Source: Streptomyces sp. I05A-00742
GTDB taxonomy: Bacteria; Actinomycetota; Actinomycetes; Streptomycetales; Streptomycetaceae
NCBI RefSeq assembly: GCF_013055795.1
Contig: NZ_JABETO010000023.1
Coordinates: 21,100-85,099, forward strand
DNA: 64,000 nt
Direction: 5' to 3'
Shown here: positions 8,113-16,755 of the stretch, piece after piece
Layout: each line of letters begins with the position of its first letter
Numbering within the stretch: the stretch's first letter is position 1
Notes under the pieces: model-generated
What the model was told of the DNA's origin: nothing
Database searches by the model: none
What the model saw: only the letters and a program-made list of their open reading frames with translations
Made by a program: the position numbers and the translations under genes

Positions 8113-9954
8113 ATGGACCGTCAGTCCGCCGTTCCGCCGTCCCCTTCCTCCCCCGACAGCTCGTCTTCCCCCGGCATCCCCCTGACGACCGTCGCCGTGG
8201 TCGGCCTCGGCACGATGGGCACCGGCATCGCCGAGGTCCTGGTGCGCGCCGGCCGCGAGGTCGTCGGTATCGACATCAGCGCCGACGCGACCGGACGGGC
8301 CGCCGGCGCGCTCGCCGCCGCCACCGCCCGCTCGGTCGAACGCGGCCGGCTCACGGAGGACGAACGCCGGGCCGCGCTCGGCCGGTTCCGCACCTCCACC
8401 GAGCTGGCCGACGCGGCCGGGGCCGGCCTGGTGATCGAGGTCGTGCCGGAGGACTACGCCCTCAAGCACGACGTGATCACCGCCCTCGACGGGATCGTCG
8501 CGCCCACGACGATCCTCGCCACCGGCACCAACGCGCTGTCCGTGACCCGGCTGGCCGCCGACTCCGCGCGCCCCGAACGCGTCCTCGGCCTGCACTTCTT
8601 CAACCCCGCCCCGGCCATGAAGCTGGTCGAGGTGGTCTCCTCGGTGCTCACCGCACCCGCCGCCGTCGCCGCCGTCACCGAGCTCGCCCGCGAGCTGGGC
8701 AAGGAGCCGGTCCCGGTCGGCGACCGGCCCGGGTTCGTCGCCGACGGGCTGCTGTTCGGCTACCTCAACCAGGCGGCCGCGATGTACGAGTCGCGGTACG
8801 CCTCCCGCGAGGACATCGACGCGGCGATGCGGCTGGGCTGCGGGCTGCCCATGGGACCACTCGCACTGCTGGACCTGATCGGCGTCGACACCGCCAGGAC
8901 CGTCCTGGAGGCGATGTACGCGGCCTCGCACGACCGGCTGCACGCCCCCGCGCCGATCCTGGGCCAGCTGGCCGCGGCCGGCCTCACCGGCCGCAAGGCG
9001 GGACGCGGCTTCTACACCTACGCCTCCCCCGGCTCCGCGGTCGCCGTCGACGACGCGGAGACCCCCGGCGGGACGTCCGCCGCCCGGTCCGCCGGGCGTC
9101 CGGTGCGGGCGGTCGGCGTCGTCGGGACGGGGACGATGGCGAGCGGCATCGCCGAGGTCTTCGCCCGGGCGGGCTTCCCGGTGGTGCTGGCCGGGCGCTC
9201 GTCGGACAAGGCGGAGGCGGCCAAGGCCCGCGTCGCGAAGTCGCTGGCGCGGTCCGTGGAGAAGGGCAGGGTCACCCCCCGGGAGCGGGACGCGGCGCTG
9301 GACCGGATCGCCCCGGCCGGCTCCCTCGACGCCTTCGCCGAGGTGGACCTGGCCGTCGAGGCGGTGGCCGAGGACCTCCGGGTCAAGCAGGAGCTGTTCG
9401 CGGCGCTCGACAAGGTCTGCCGGCCCGGCGCCGTGCTGGCCACCACCACGTCCTCGCTGCCGGTGATCGCCTGCGCCCGGGCGACCTCCCGCCCCGAGTC
9501 GGTCGTGGGCATGCACTTCTTCAACCCGGCGCCCGCGATGAAGCTGGTGGAGGTGGTGCGGACGGTCCTCACGGCCGACGACGCCCACGCCACGGTCCGC
9601 GAGATCTGCGCCGCCGTCCGCAAGCACCCGGTGGACTGCGGGGACCGCGCCGGCTTCATCGTCAACGCGCTGCTGTTCCCGTACCTCAACAACGCGGTGA
9701 AGATGGTGCAGGAGCACTACGCCTCGCCGGACGACATCGACACCGCCATGAAGCTCGGCGGCGGCTACCCGATGGGGCCCTTCGAGCTCCTCGACGTCGT
9801 CGGCCTCGACGTCTCCCTGGCCATCGAGCGCGTGCTGCACCGCGAGTTCCGCGACCCGGGCCTGGCCCCGGCGCCGCTGCTGGAGCACCTGGTGGCGGCG
9901 GGCTGCCTCGGGCGCAAGACGGGACGTGGCTTCCGCGAGTATGCGCGGGCCTGA
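8113..9954 (+). CDS. 3-hydroxyacyl-CoA (3-hydroxybutyryl-CoA) dehydrogenase, tandem duplication
   Basis: 613 residues from ATG 8113 (GGAG eight bases upstream). Two complete 3HCDH modules are fused. Module 1 starts with the Rossmann motif VVGLGTMGTGIAEV near residue 23, module 2 with VGTGTMASGIAEVF near residue 338. Both carry HFFNPAPAMKLVEVV with the catalytic histidine and a C-terminal PMGPxxLLDxxGxD segment. The enzyme oxidises (S)-3-hydroxyacyl-CoA with NAD+ in fatty acid or butyrate metabolism and may supply crotonyl-CoA precursors to the ccr pathway nine kb away. Most family members have one module (~285 residues). It is followed by a TetR gene on the same strand. Confidence 0.88.
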   Translation: MDRQSAVPPSPSSPDSSSSPGIPLTTVAVVGLGTMGTGIAEVLVRAGREVVGIDISADATGRAAGALAAATARSVERGRLTEDERRAALGRFRTSTELADAAGAGLVIEVVPEDYALKHDVITALDGIVAPTTILATGTNALSVTRLAADSARPERVLGLHFFNPAPAMKLVEVVSSVLTAPAAVAAVTELARELGKEPVPVGDRPGFVADGLLFGYLNQAAAMYESRYASREDIDAAMRLGCGLPMGPLALLDLIGVDTARTVLEAMYAASHDRLHAPAPILGQLAAAGLTGRKAGRGFYTYASPGSAVAVDDAETPGGTSAARSAGRPVRAVGVVGTGTMASGIAEVFARAGFPVVLAGRSSDKAEAAKARVAKSLARSVEKGRVTPRERDAALDRIAPAGSLDAFAEVDLAVEAVAEDLRVKQELFAALDKVCRPGAVLATTTSSLPVIACARATSRPESVVGMHFFNPAPAMKLVEVVRTVLTADDAHATVREICAAVRKHPVDCGDRAGFIVNALLFPYLNNAVKMVQEHYASPDDIDTAMKLGGGYPMGPFELLDVVGLDVSLAIERVLHREFRDPGLAPAPLLEHLVAAGCLGRKTGRGFREYARA

Positions 9955-10075
9955 CGGTGCCGGTGGCACCGGCGGCCCCGGCGGAGGGGGCGGCGCGGCG
10001 GGCTGGGGCGGACTGCTGGAACCGGTCGGCCGTCCGTCCCGGCACGGCCGCGCGGACGCGTGTTACGTTCCCCAC

Positions 10076-10933
10076 ATGTCCCAGCCCGCCAAGTCCGTCC
10101 GCCCCCCGCGCGGGACCGCCACCAGGGGTTCCGAGGAGTCCGGCCCGTCCGGCCCGCGTCCGCCGCAGTCCGCCGCAGGACCCGAGACGGGCGGCACCCG
10201 CCGCGCCGCCGCCCAGCGCCTGACCATGCGCCGCAAACTCGCCGCCGCCGCGATGGAGTTGTTCGCCACCAAGGGCTACGAGGCCACCACCGTCGACGAG
10301 ATCGCCGCGGCGGCCGGGGTCGCCCGCCGGACCTTCTTCCGCCACTTCCGCTCCAAGGAAGAGGCCATCTTCCCCGACCACGACGACACCCTCGTCCGCG
10401 CGGCCGGGGTCCTCGACGCCGCCCCCGCGCACGAGAACCCGCTCGACACGGTGTGCCGCGGCATCAAGGAGGTCATGCGGATGTACGCGGCCTCCCCCGC
10501 CGTCTCGGTCGAGCGCTACCGCCTCACCCGCGAGGTCCCGGCCCTGCGCGAGCGCGAGATCGCCTCCGTCGCCCGCTACGAGCGGCTGTTCACCCGCTAC
10601 CTCCTCGGCCACTTCGAGGAGGGCACCCACCACGACGACGACCCCCTGCTCGCCGAGGTCGCCGCCTCCGCCGTCGTCACCGCCCACAACCACGTCCTGC
10701 GGCGCTGGCTGCGCAGCGGCGGCGAGGGCGACGTCGAGACCCAGCTCGACCACGCCTTCGCCATCGTCCGCGAGACCTTCGGCAAGGGCATCGGCGCGGG
10801 CCGCGCGCCCCTGCCGGAGGGCCCGGCGGCCACCGTGCACGCGGAGGGCGAGGTCCTGGTCACCGTGGCCCGCACGGACGCGCCGCTCGGCGAAGTGATG
10901 AAGGCGATCGAGAAGGTGCTGCGGCAGCGGTAG
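10076..10933 (+). CDS. TetR family transcriptional regulator
   Basis: 285 residues from ATG 10076. A long basic, proline-rich N-terminal tail (about 50 residues) precedes the HTH: MRRKLAAAAMELFATKGYEA, then TVDEIAAAAGVARRTFFRHF, a textbook TetR recognition region ending in SKEEAIF. The C-terminal domain is helical. Same strand as and 121 bp downstream of the double 3-hydroxyacyl-CoA dehydrogenase, so regulation of acyl-CoA metabolism is plausible but unproven. The first ~45 residues are low complexity and the true start could be internal. Confidence 0.85.
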   Translation: MSQPAKSVRPPRGTATRGSEESGPSGPRPPQSAAGPETGGTRRAAAQRLTMRRKLAAAAMELFATKGYEATTVDEIAAAAGVARRTFFRHFRSKEEAIFPDHDDTLVRAAGVLDAAPAHENPLDTVCRGIKEVMRMYAASPAVSVERYRLTREVPALREREIASVARYERLFTRYLLGHFEEGTHHDDDPLLAEVAASAVVTAHNHVLRRWLRSGGEGDVETQLDHAFAIVRETFGKGIGAGRAPLPEGPAATVHAEGEVLVTVARTDAPLGEVMKAIEKVLRQR

Positions 10934-11183
10934 GGGCGGGCGCCGCCCGGGGCTTCCCGGCGGGTCCGTCCTCCGGGACGTATCCGCCCAGTCTCCGCTA
11001 TCTGCGGCCGGACCATTGCCGACGGTAACAGGACCCCCTGCGCATAAGGCAGTTGAAGAGTCACACCAAATCCTGCTTGTCCGAAAGGTCTTCTCACATC
11101 GCATCACCCACACTTCTTAATCCCCCGTATGGAACGTGTTAACGTGCACGACGTGTCGGCCCGGACGGCAAGTGGGGGAAAGC

Positions 11184-12011
11184 GTGACTCTGGATCCCTT
11201 GGAAGATATGCAGCGATTCCAGCGGCATGTACGGGAACTTCAGCAACTGATGTCGGACATGCGGGAACAAGTACCGCAGGACGTCACCGGGACGGATGCC
11301 GACGGCGTCGTCACATTGAAACTGGCCGCCGACGGTCTGCCGGAGCGTGTCACCGTCGTGACGGACTGGCAGGTGCGACTGCGGGCGGACGGCCTGGGAA
11401 CAGCCGTGGTCGAGGCGTACGAAACCGCCCTGAACGAGCGGCTGAAGGTCTGGGAGCGTTCCCTGGCCGATTCGGACTGGGAGCGCCGGGCCGAGCGGTT
11501 TGACGCGGAATTTCCGACACCGGACGACGTGTCACCGGCCTTTGGCGAATCGTTTTCCGGAGCGCGGAGCACATTCGCGGGACCGGCCGGCGACGAAGTG
11601 GCGCGACAACGCGCCGCCCATACGGACGTACCGGAATTCGACCTGCGTTATGTCGTTCCCCGGCCGCTCGACGAGGTCGCGGAGGAGATGCTCTCGCTCT
11701 TCGCCCCGGGTGGGCCGGCGGACGCGGCGCCCGAGGATGCCAGACAGGTCACGGGCGTGGCAGCGGCGCGGAACGTGCACATCACCGTGGCCGAGGGAGC
11801 GTTGATCTCCTGCGAGGTGGACCCCGGCTGGGCCGCCGGGCGGTCGGCCGTCCGGTTGAACCAGGCGCTGGCCGAGGCGCTGGCCGACGCCCGCGGGAAG
11901 CTCGGGGAGCGCGGCCCCGACGACGGCCGCGGCGTCTCCACCGAGCAGTTGGACGGCCTCTTCAAGGAGGCATTGGCCATTCTCAACGACCCGGCACGTC
12001 ATGCCGGTTGA
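11184..12011 (+). CDS. YbaB/EbfC-like protein of an ESX-type cassette
   Basis: 275 residues from GTG 11184, preceded by GGGGGA. Two YbaB-like segments are visible: residues about 10-95 (coiled N-terminus, then TDADGVVTLKLAADGLPERV and a helix VVEAYETALNERL) and about 185-250 (VHITVAEGALISCEVDP then LNQALAEALADAR). YbaB-family members are small nucleoid-associated or structural proteins; in actinobacteria they often precede WXG100/EspC-like genes of type VII secretion loci. It is first of four closely spaced same-strand genes. A DNA-binding role is not shown by the sequence. Confidence 0.65.
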   Translation: MTLDPLEDMQRFQRHVRELQQLMSDMREQVPQDVTGTDADGVVTLKLAADGLPERVTVVTDWQVRLRADGLGTAVVEAYETALNERLKVWERSLADSDWERRAERFDAEFPTPDDVSPAFGESFSGARSTFAGPAGDEVARQRAAHTDVPEFDLRYVVPRPLDEVAEEMLSLFAPGGPADAAPEDARQVTGVAAARNVHITVAEGALISCEVDPGWAAGRSAVRLNQALAEALADARGKLGERGPDDGRGVSTEQLDGLFKEALAILNDPARHAG

Positions 12012-12029
12012 ATCCAGGGGGCTTGACTG

Positions 12030-12335
12030 ATGGGTGACCCCGACCTCAAGGTCATTACAGACGGCATCCGCACCGACGCGCGCATGTGGGACGCCCAGAG
12101 CGGCACGTTGGGCGGAATCCGCAACGCCGTCGACGGTCTTCGCCTCAGCCAGCTGGAAGCCGGTCTCTTCGCCGTATTCGTGATCGCCTACACCGACGCG
12201 ATCAACCAGATCTCCTCCCGCGTCGGCGAGGGCAGGGACCGGACGAAGGAGGTCGCGGACGCCCTGGTCAAGAACGCCAAGGCGTACGAGAACCACGAGG
12301 CGGAGACCACGAAGAGCATCGAGAACGCTTACTGA
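12030..12335 (+). CDS. ESX/type VII secretion-associated small helical protein (EspC/WXG100-like)
   Basis: 101 residues, all predicted helix: DLKVITDGIRTDARMWDAQS, then a hydrophobic helix LFAVFVIAYTDAINQI and a C-terminal helix VADALVKNAKAYENHEAETT. Length, helix-turn-helix hairpin layout and the tail reading YENHEAETTKSI resemble type VII secretion targets of the EspC class (pattern Y-x-x-x-E/D near the C-terminus). No canonical WxG. It is 18 bp after the YbaB-like gene and 12 bp before the next gene, so the three are cotranscribed. Confidence 0.65.
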   Translation: MGDPDLKVITDGIRTDARMWDAQSGTLGGIRNAVDGLRLSQLEAGLFAVFVIAYTDAINQISSRVGEGRDRTKEVADALVKNAKAYENHEAETTKSIENAY

Positions 12336-12347
12336 GACAGGGGCGTC

Positions 12348-13082
12348 ATGGCATTCAACGCCGCGCAGTACCAGGCAACGGTGACCAAGATCGATTCCGG
12401 CCTGGATTCCCTCACGACAAAGCTCAACCAGTTGGTCGACAAGGCGAAGTCCGTCGCCAGAAAGTGGTTCGTTCCCGGACCCGTCGGCAAGGCGCTGGTC
12501 TGGTGCGTGAACAAGATGGTGTCGCTCGGGAAGTGGGTGATCGGCAAGATCAGCGAGCTGCTGAAGGGCGCCGCGATACCCATCACCGCCTTCAAGTACG
12601 GCGTGACATGGCAGACCGACGTGCGGGGCCCTGCCACCGACGTCGTGGGCAACGTCACGACCGATGCGCTCCAGGCCCCCAAGAACTGGAAGGGCGATGG
12701 CGCCACCGCCTACACCTCGGCGACGAAGATGCAGCCCACCGCGGCCACGCAGATCGCCACCATGGCCGACAAGGTGGTGACGGCGATGAGCGCCTGCGCC
12801 GTCGCGGGCCTCGCCTTCTACGTCTCCCTGGGGGTGATCCTGGTCAAGCTCATCGTCGCCACGGTCGCCGCGATCGCAGCATCGGCGACCGTGGTCTTCT
12901 CCTGGGCGGGCATCTTGAGCATCGTCACGGCGGCGAAAATTGAGGCCGGTCTCATCATCACCACCGTCTCCCTCCTGGTGGCCGCGCTGGGCCTCCAGGG
13001 ACAGCAGTTGACCACGGTGAAGGGTGAGGCCGTGGACAACCGCGCTTTCCCCCGCGGCAAGTGGCCGGTGGCCACCGCCTGA
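12348..13082 (+). CDS. WxG-containing membrane protein of ESX-like cassette
   Basis: 244 residues, unrecognised as a whole. The N-terminal 60 residues are amphipathic helix. Residues about 110-150 contain NWKGDGATAYTSAT, a WxG turn followed by A-x-x-Y as in WXG100-like proteins. Residues about 150-225 contain two or three strongly hydrophobic segments (AGLAFYVSLGVILVKLIVA, then VVFSWAGILSIVTAAKIEA). This layout of a helical WXG hairpin plus a membrane or pore-like segment resembles polymorphic-toxin or ESX substrates with a membrane-inserting domain. Function unknown. Cotranscribed with the EspC-like gene. Confidence 0.6.
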   Translation: MAFNAAQYQATVTKIDSGLDSLTTKLNQLVDKAKSVARKWFVPGPVGKALVWCVNKMVSLGKWVIGKISELLKGAAIPITAFKYGVTWQTDVRGPATDVVGNVTTDALQAPKNWKGDGATAYTSATKMQPTAATQIATMADKVVTAMSACAVAGLAFYVSLGVILVKLIVATVAAIAASATVVFSWAGILSIVTAAKIEAGLIITTVSLLVAALGLQGQQLTTVKGEAVDNRAFPRGKWPVATA

Positions 13083-13118
13083 GCCCCGTAAACGGGGAAC
13101 AGCATCGGAGGACCGTTC

Positions 13119-13451
13119 ATGTATCCGGCACGCTTGGCGCTCTGGGCAGCCGCCGTTGTCACTTTCGTCTTGGCCGTGCCCATCCGTCGCACCCCGGTCC
13201 TCCTGGGCTGCTGCGTCGTCCTCGGCACCGTGTTCCTGGGAGCGGCGGAGGTGTACAAGGACCGCAGACGGAAGCGCGAATGGTACGAGAGCACGTTCGC
13301 GTCCTTCGAGGAGCTGCGCGCCGCCGTGGACGAGCCGGCTCTCCGCCGGACGCGGGACGAGCGGGGGACGGCGGCGGCGTTGCTCCAGCTCCAGCGGACG
13401 TACCCCTCCCTGCCGATCGCCGTGGCGGCGAGGCTGATCAAATCGCTCTGA
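13119..13451 (+). CDS. small membrane protein, last gene of ESX-like cassette
   Basis: 110 residues from ATG 13119 with GGAGG seven bases upstream. Two transmembrane helices at about 5-20 and 26-44, then a basic stop-transfer KDRRRKREWYE and a soluble helical tail. No family recognised. Thirty-six bp after the WxG protein, so probably the same operon; a chaperone or immunity-like partner for that protein is one possibility but is only inference. Confidence 0.6.
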   Translation: MYPARLALWAAAVVTFVLAVPIRRTPVLLGCCVVLGTVFLGAAEVYKDRRRKREWYESTFASFEELRAAVDEPALRRTRDERGTAAALLQLQRTYPSLPIAVAARLIKSL

Positions 13452-13494
13452 CGCCGGGCCGGGCCGCCCGTGCCGCCATCGCCGAAATAAGGGC

Positions 13495-13523
13495 TTGTCG
13501 GCACGGGGACTCCGGCGTACGGT
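13495..13523 (+). promoter_or_regulatory. predicted HrdB-type promoter of the ABC-F gene
   Basis: TTGTCG (13495-13500), a 17-bp spacer and TACGGT (13518-13523). Transcription would start near 13530, giving a structured leader of about 185 nt before the ABC-F start codon. Confidence 0.5.
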
Positions 13524-13526
13524 GTG

Positions 13527-13568
13527 ATGCATGGGTTCCCTGTGACAGTCCCCGCGCGACCGCGTTGA
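13527..13568 (+). CDS. possible 13-residue leader peptide
   Basis: ATG 13527 opens MHGFPVTVPARPR then TGA 13566-13568. A second start at 13531 (MGSL) overlaps it in another frame. No ribosome-binding site is visible, and the ATG falls at the predicted transcription start, so leaderless translation is possible. Listed because ABC-F resistance genes are often controlled by ribosome stalling on leader peptides; coding status is speculative. Confidence 0.25.
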   Translation: MHGFPVTVPARPR

Positions 13569-13589
13569 GCTTCGCTCCGCCGTCGCGCG
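13553..13589 (+). promoter_or_regulatory. candidate attenuator hairpin upstream of ABC-F gene
   Basis: CGCGCGAC (13553-13560) pairs perfectly with GTCGCGCG (13582-13589) across 21 nt. It overlaps the end of the putative leader ORF, so ribosome position could affect its folding. It is followed by TTCTCAT, only a weak U-rich stretch. Confidence 0.4.
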
Positions 13590-13714
13590 TTCTCATCCCC
13601 GCTTCGCCCCTCCCGTGATGCCGCCCGTCCGGCGTGCCACGGGGTGTGCAGGCGTGCGCGGATGCGTCCATCACCCGTTCCTGTCGGCCCCGGCCGAGAA
13701 CAGGGGGCTTCTCC

Positions 13715-15364
13715 ATGACCACCGCACAACTCACTCTCCAGAACGTCACCCGCCGCTACGACGACCACATCGTGCTGGACGACGTCTCCTTCACCGTCAA
13801 GCCCGGCGAGAAGGCCGGCATCATCGGCGACAACGGGGCCGGGAAGTCCACCCTGCTGCGGCTGATCGCCGGGCAGGACCGGCCCGACAACGGCGAGCTG
13901 ACCGTGGTCGCGCCCGGTGGCGTCGGCCATCTCGCCCAGTCCCTGGCGCTGCCCCCGGAGGCGAGCGTCCAGGACGCGGTGGACGCCGCCCTCGCCGAGC
14001 TGCGCGACCTGGAGGCCCGGATGCGCCGGGCCGAGGCCGGGCTCAAGGGCCTGACGGACGCCGCGCTCACGGCCGCGCTGGACGCCTACGCCCGCCTGGT
14101 CGCCCGGTACGAGGCGCGCGACGGGTACGGGGCGGACGCCCGGGTGGACACCGCCCTGCACGGGCTCGGCCTGCCGGGCCTTGACCGCGCCAGGGCCCTG
14201 GGCACACTGTCCGGCGGCGAGCGGTCCCGGCTGGCGCTGGCCGCCGCGCTGGCGTCCAAGCCGGAGCTGCTGCTGCTGGACGAGCCGACCAACGACCTGG
14301 ACGACCGGGCGGTGGGCTGGCTGGAGGCGCACCTGCGGGCACATCGCGGCACCGTGCTCGTGGTCACTCACGACCGGGTGTTCCTGGAGCGCGTCACCAG
14401 CACGATCCTGGAGGTCGGCGAGGGCCGCGTACGGCGTTACGGCGACGGCTACGACGGTTACCTCGCCGCCAAGGCCGCCGAGCGGCGGCGCCGGCTCCAG
14501 GAGTACGAGGACTGGTGCGCCGAGCTGGCCCGCAACCGGAGGCTGGCCGCCACGAACGTGGCGCGGCTGGACGCGATCCCGCGCAAGCTGCCGTTCGCGG
14601 TGTTCGGCCACGGCGCCTTCCGCACCCGCGGCCGCGGGCACGGGGCGATGGGCCGCATCCGCAACGCGAAGGAACGCGTCGAGCGGCTCACGGAGCGTCC
14701 CGTAGCGCCGCCGCCCGACCCGCTGGTGTTCGCCGCCCGGGTGGCCACCACCGAGGACCGGACGCCGCAGGCCGTGGCGGAGCTCACCGGCATCCGGGTC
14801 GGTGACCGGCTGCACGTGCCGTCCCTGCGGATCGGCGGCACGGAAAGGCTGCTGATCACCGGGCCCAACGGGGCCGGCAAGACAACCCTGATGCGGGTGC
14901 TGGCCGGTGAACTGCGGCCCGACGAGGGGACGGTGAGCACGCGGGGCCGGGTGGGGCATCTGAGGCAGGAGGAGACACCCTGGCCGCCCGGTCTGACGGT
15001 CCCCCGGGCGTTCGCCCACGGTCGCGGCGGCGACCTGGACGAGCACACCGACCACCTGCTGTCCCTCGGCCTGTTCAGCCCCGCCGACCTGCGTCTGAGG
15101 GTGGGCGAGCTGTCCTACGGCCAGCGGCGCCGGATCGAACTGGCCCGCCTGGTCAGCGACCCCGTCGACCTGCTGCTGCTGGACGAGCCGACCAACCACC
15201 TCTCCCCCGCCCTGGTGGAGGAGCTGGAGGGGGCCCTGACCGACTACGAGGGCGCGGTCGTCGTCGTCACCCACGACCGCCGTATGCGGTCGCGCTTCAC
15301 CGGCACGCACGTGGAGCTGGACGCCGGCCGCGTCGTCCAGCTCCAGGAGGCCGGGGTGGGCTGA
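13715..15364 (+). CDS. ABC-F family ATPase (ribosome-protection/antibiotic-resistance type)
   Basis: 549 residues from ATG 13715. Two ATPase domains with no transmembrane helices: Walker A GDNGAGKST (near residue 40) and GPNGAGKTT (near 392), signatures LSGGERSRLALAAAL and LSYGQRRRIELARL, Walker B LLLLDEPTNDL and LLLLDEPTNHL. The linker between them is long and charged (AAERRRRLQEYEDWCAELAR, then RGHGAMGRIRNAKERVERL). This is the cytosolic ABC-F architecture; members bind the ribosomal E site and displace macrolides, lincosamides or streptogramins, or act as translation factors. The leader region suggests attenuation. The specific drug cannot be read from sequence. Upstream in-frame ATG 13634 has no ribosome-binding site. 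Confidence 0.88.
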   Translation: MTTAQLTLQNVTRRYDDHIVLDDVSFTVKPGEKAGIIGDNGAGKSTLLRLIAGQDRPDNGELTVVAPGGVGHLAQSLALPPEASVQDAVDAALAELRDLEARMRRAEAGLKGLTDAALTAALDAYARLVARYEARDGYGADARVDTALHGLGLPGLDRARALGTLSGGERSRLALAAALASKPELLLLDEPTNDLDDRAVGWLEAHLRAHRGTVLVVTHDRVFLERVTSTILEVGEGRVRRYGDGYDGYLAAKAAERRRRLQEYEDWCAELARNRRLAATNVARLDAIPRKLPFAVFGHGAFRTRGRGHGAMGRIRNAKERVERLTERPVAPPPDPLVFAARVATTEDRTPQAVAELTGIRVGDRLHVPSLRIGGTERLLITGPNGAGKTTLMRVLAGELRPDEGTVSTRGRVGHLRQEETPWPPGLTVPRAFAHGRGGDLDEHTDHLLSLGLFSPADLRLRVGELSYGQRRRIELARLVSDPVDLLLLDEPTNHLSPALVEELEGALTDYEGAVVVVTHDRRMRSRFTGTHVELDAGRVVQLQEAGVG

Positions 15365-15393
15365 GCCGGTTCCCGTCGGCACACGCGGTGATG

Positions 15394-15431
15394 CCGGCCG
15401 GCGCGCGGATCCTCTGCCGCGCGCCGGCCGG
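15394..15431. terminator. bidirectional terminator between ABC-F and MFS genes
   Basis: CCGGCCGGCGCGCGG (15394-15408) and CCGCGCGCCGGCCGG (15417-15431) form a perfect 15-bp stem with an 8-nt loop between convergent genes. No T tract. Confidence 0.75.
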
Positions 15432-15452
15432 GCTCAGGAGACCGGTGCCGCG

Positions 15453-16649
15453 CTACGGGGTGGGCAGCGGTTCGGCCTGGGCCGACCGCGCACCGTCCGA
15501 CGCCCGCCGGCTGATGACGGCGTGCGCCGCCTCCGCCGTCCCGAGCCCGAGCACGATCAGCACGGCGCCCACGGGGCCCAGCCAGTGCGCGCCGTGCCAC
15601 GCCATTCCGGCCTGCCCGACGAGGGGTGCGATCGACACGCCGACGTAGACCGTCGCCGAGCCGAGGCCGGTGAGCAGGGGGGCCGCCGCCGGCATGGCGG
15701 TGATCAGACGGTGGGTCTGCGGCGCCAGGAGCCCCCAGCCGCAGACGCCCCACACCAGGAGCGCCACGACGGTGGCGGGCAGGTTCGAGCTCGTCCACGG
15801 CAGCAGCGCGAAGTTGATCGCGGCCACGACGATGGCGGTGTTGATGACGCGGCGGCCGCCGACGCGGTCGGTCAGACCGCCCGAGCCGAGCGTTCCGACG
15901 GTGGCCGCCACGCCCCAGACGACCAGCAGGGCCGCGAGGGTGGTGCCACTGCCGCCGGTGGCGCGGTCGAGGCTCTCCCCGATGTAGGAGTAGACGGTGT
16001 ACAGGCCGGTGTAGACGAGGAGGGTCGTCAGCAGGGTCAGGCCGATGCGCCGGTCGCCGAGCGGGGCGACGCGCGTGCGCAGCGGAACCGCGGGAGGTGT
16101 CGGGACCGCGGGCAGGAGCAGGGCGGTCCCCACGGCGGCGAGCACGCCGAGCGCGGAGACGAACACCATGGTGGCGCGCCAGTTGCCGCTGACGCTGCCG
16201 ATCACAGTGCCGATCGGGGAGCCGAGCGCCGTCGCGGCGCTGAGGCCCGTCATGACGGTGGCGATGGCGCGGCCCCGGCGCTCCGGAGTCGCGAGCGCGG
16301 CGGCCGCGGCGACGGCGGCCGGGGTGACCATGGCGCCGCCGAGCCCGGCGAGCGCCCGCCCGGCCAGGGCCACGCCGAAGTCGGGGACGAAGGCCGTCAC
16401 GAGGTTGCCCGCGGTGAATATGGCGAATCCGCTGACGAACAGCGTGCGGCGCGGCCAGCGGGTGGTGAAGGCCGCCATGACGGGGCCCAGGACGGCGTAC
16501 GTGAACGCGTAGGCGGTGAGCAGCCAGCCCGCGGTGCCGACGGAGACGCCGAGCGAGTCGGCCGCGTCCGGCAGGATGCCGGCGATGACGAAGCTGTCGG
16601 TGCCGATGGCGAACATGCCGGCGGCGAGCACGGCGAGTGATCGGTACAC
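15453..16649 (-). CDS. MFS transporter (DHA1/AraJ-NepI-like)
   Basis: 398 residues from GTG 16647-16649, with GGAGG nine bases upstream. Twelve predicted helices. Helix 1 is AVLAAGMFAIGTDSFVIAGI, and the GNWRATMVFVSALG and SGGLTDRVGGRR (motif A-like in the C-half) segments match 12-helix DHA1 exporters such as Cmx/AraJ/NepI. Expected role is proton-coupled export of a small molecule. It lies downstream of the Rrf2 gene on the same strand with its own copy of the GTAAC-N7-GTTAC operator, so it is probably the regulator's main target. Confidence 0.86.
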   Translation of the reverse strand: MYRSLAVLAAGMFAIGTDSFVIAGILPDAADSLGVSVGTAGWLLTAYAFTYAVLGPVMAAFTTRWPRRTLFVSGFAIFTAGNLVTAFVPDFGVALAGRALAGLGGAMVTPAAVAAAAALATPERRGRAIATVMTGLSAATALGSPIGTVIGSVSGNWRATMVFVSALGVLAAVGTALLLPAVPTPPAVPLRTRVAPLGDRRIGLTLLTTLLVYTGLYTVYSYIGESLDRATGGSGTTLAALLVVWGVAATVGTLGSGGLTDRVGGRRVINTAIVVAAINFALLPWTSSNLPATVVALLVWGVCGWGLLAPQTHRLITAMPAAAPLLTGLGSATVYVGVSIAPLVGQAGMAWHGAHWLGPVGAVLIVLGLGTAEAAHAVISRRASDGARSAQAEPLPTP

Positions 16650-16671
16650 GAGGAGGGACCTCCATGTAGAC

Positions 16672-16688
16672 GTAACAAAAGCAGTTAC
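16672..16688 (-). promoter_or_regulatory. Rrf2 operator, MFS copy
   Basis: GTAAC (16672-16676), 7-bp spacer AAAAGCA, GTTAC (16684-16688): a perfect inverted repeat 23 bp upstream of the MFS start. The same half-sites and spacing recur in front of the Rrf2 gene at 17233-17249. The shared motif at exactly these two promoters is strong evidence for one common repressor. Confidence 0.7.
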
Positions 16689-16755
16689 AACAGTGGGCCG
16701 AAAAGAGGCCGGCCCACAGGGGGCCGGCCGACAGGGACCGCCTCTCGGTCAGAAC

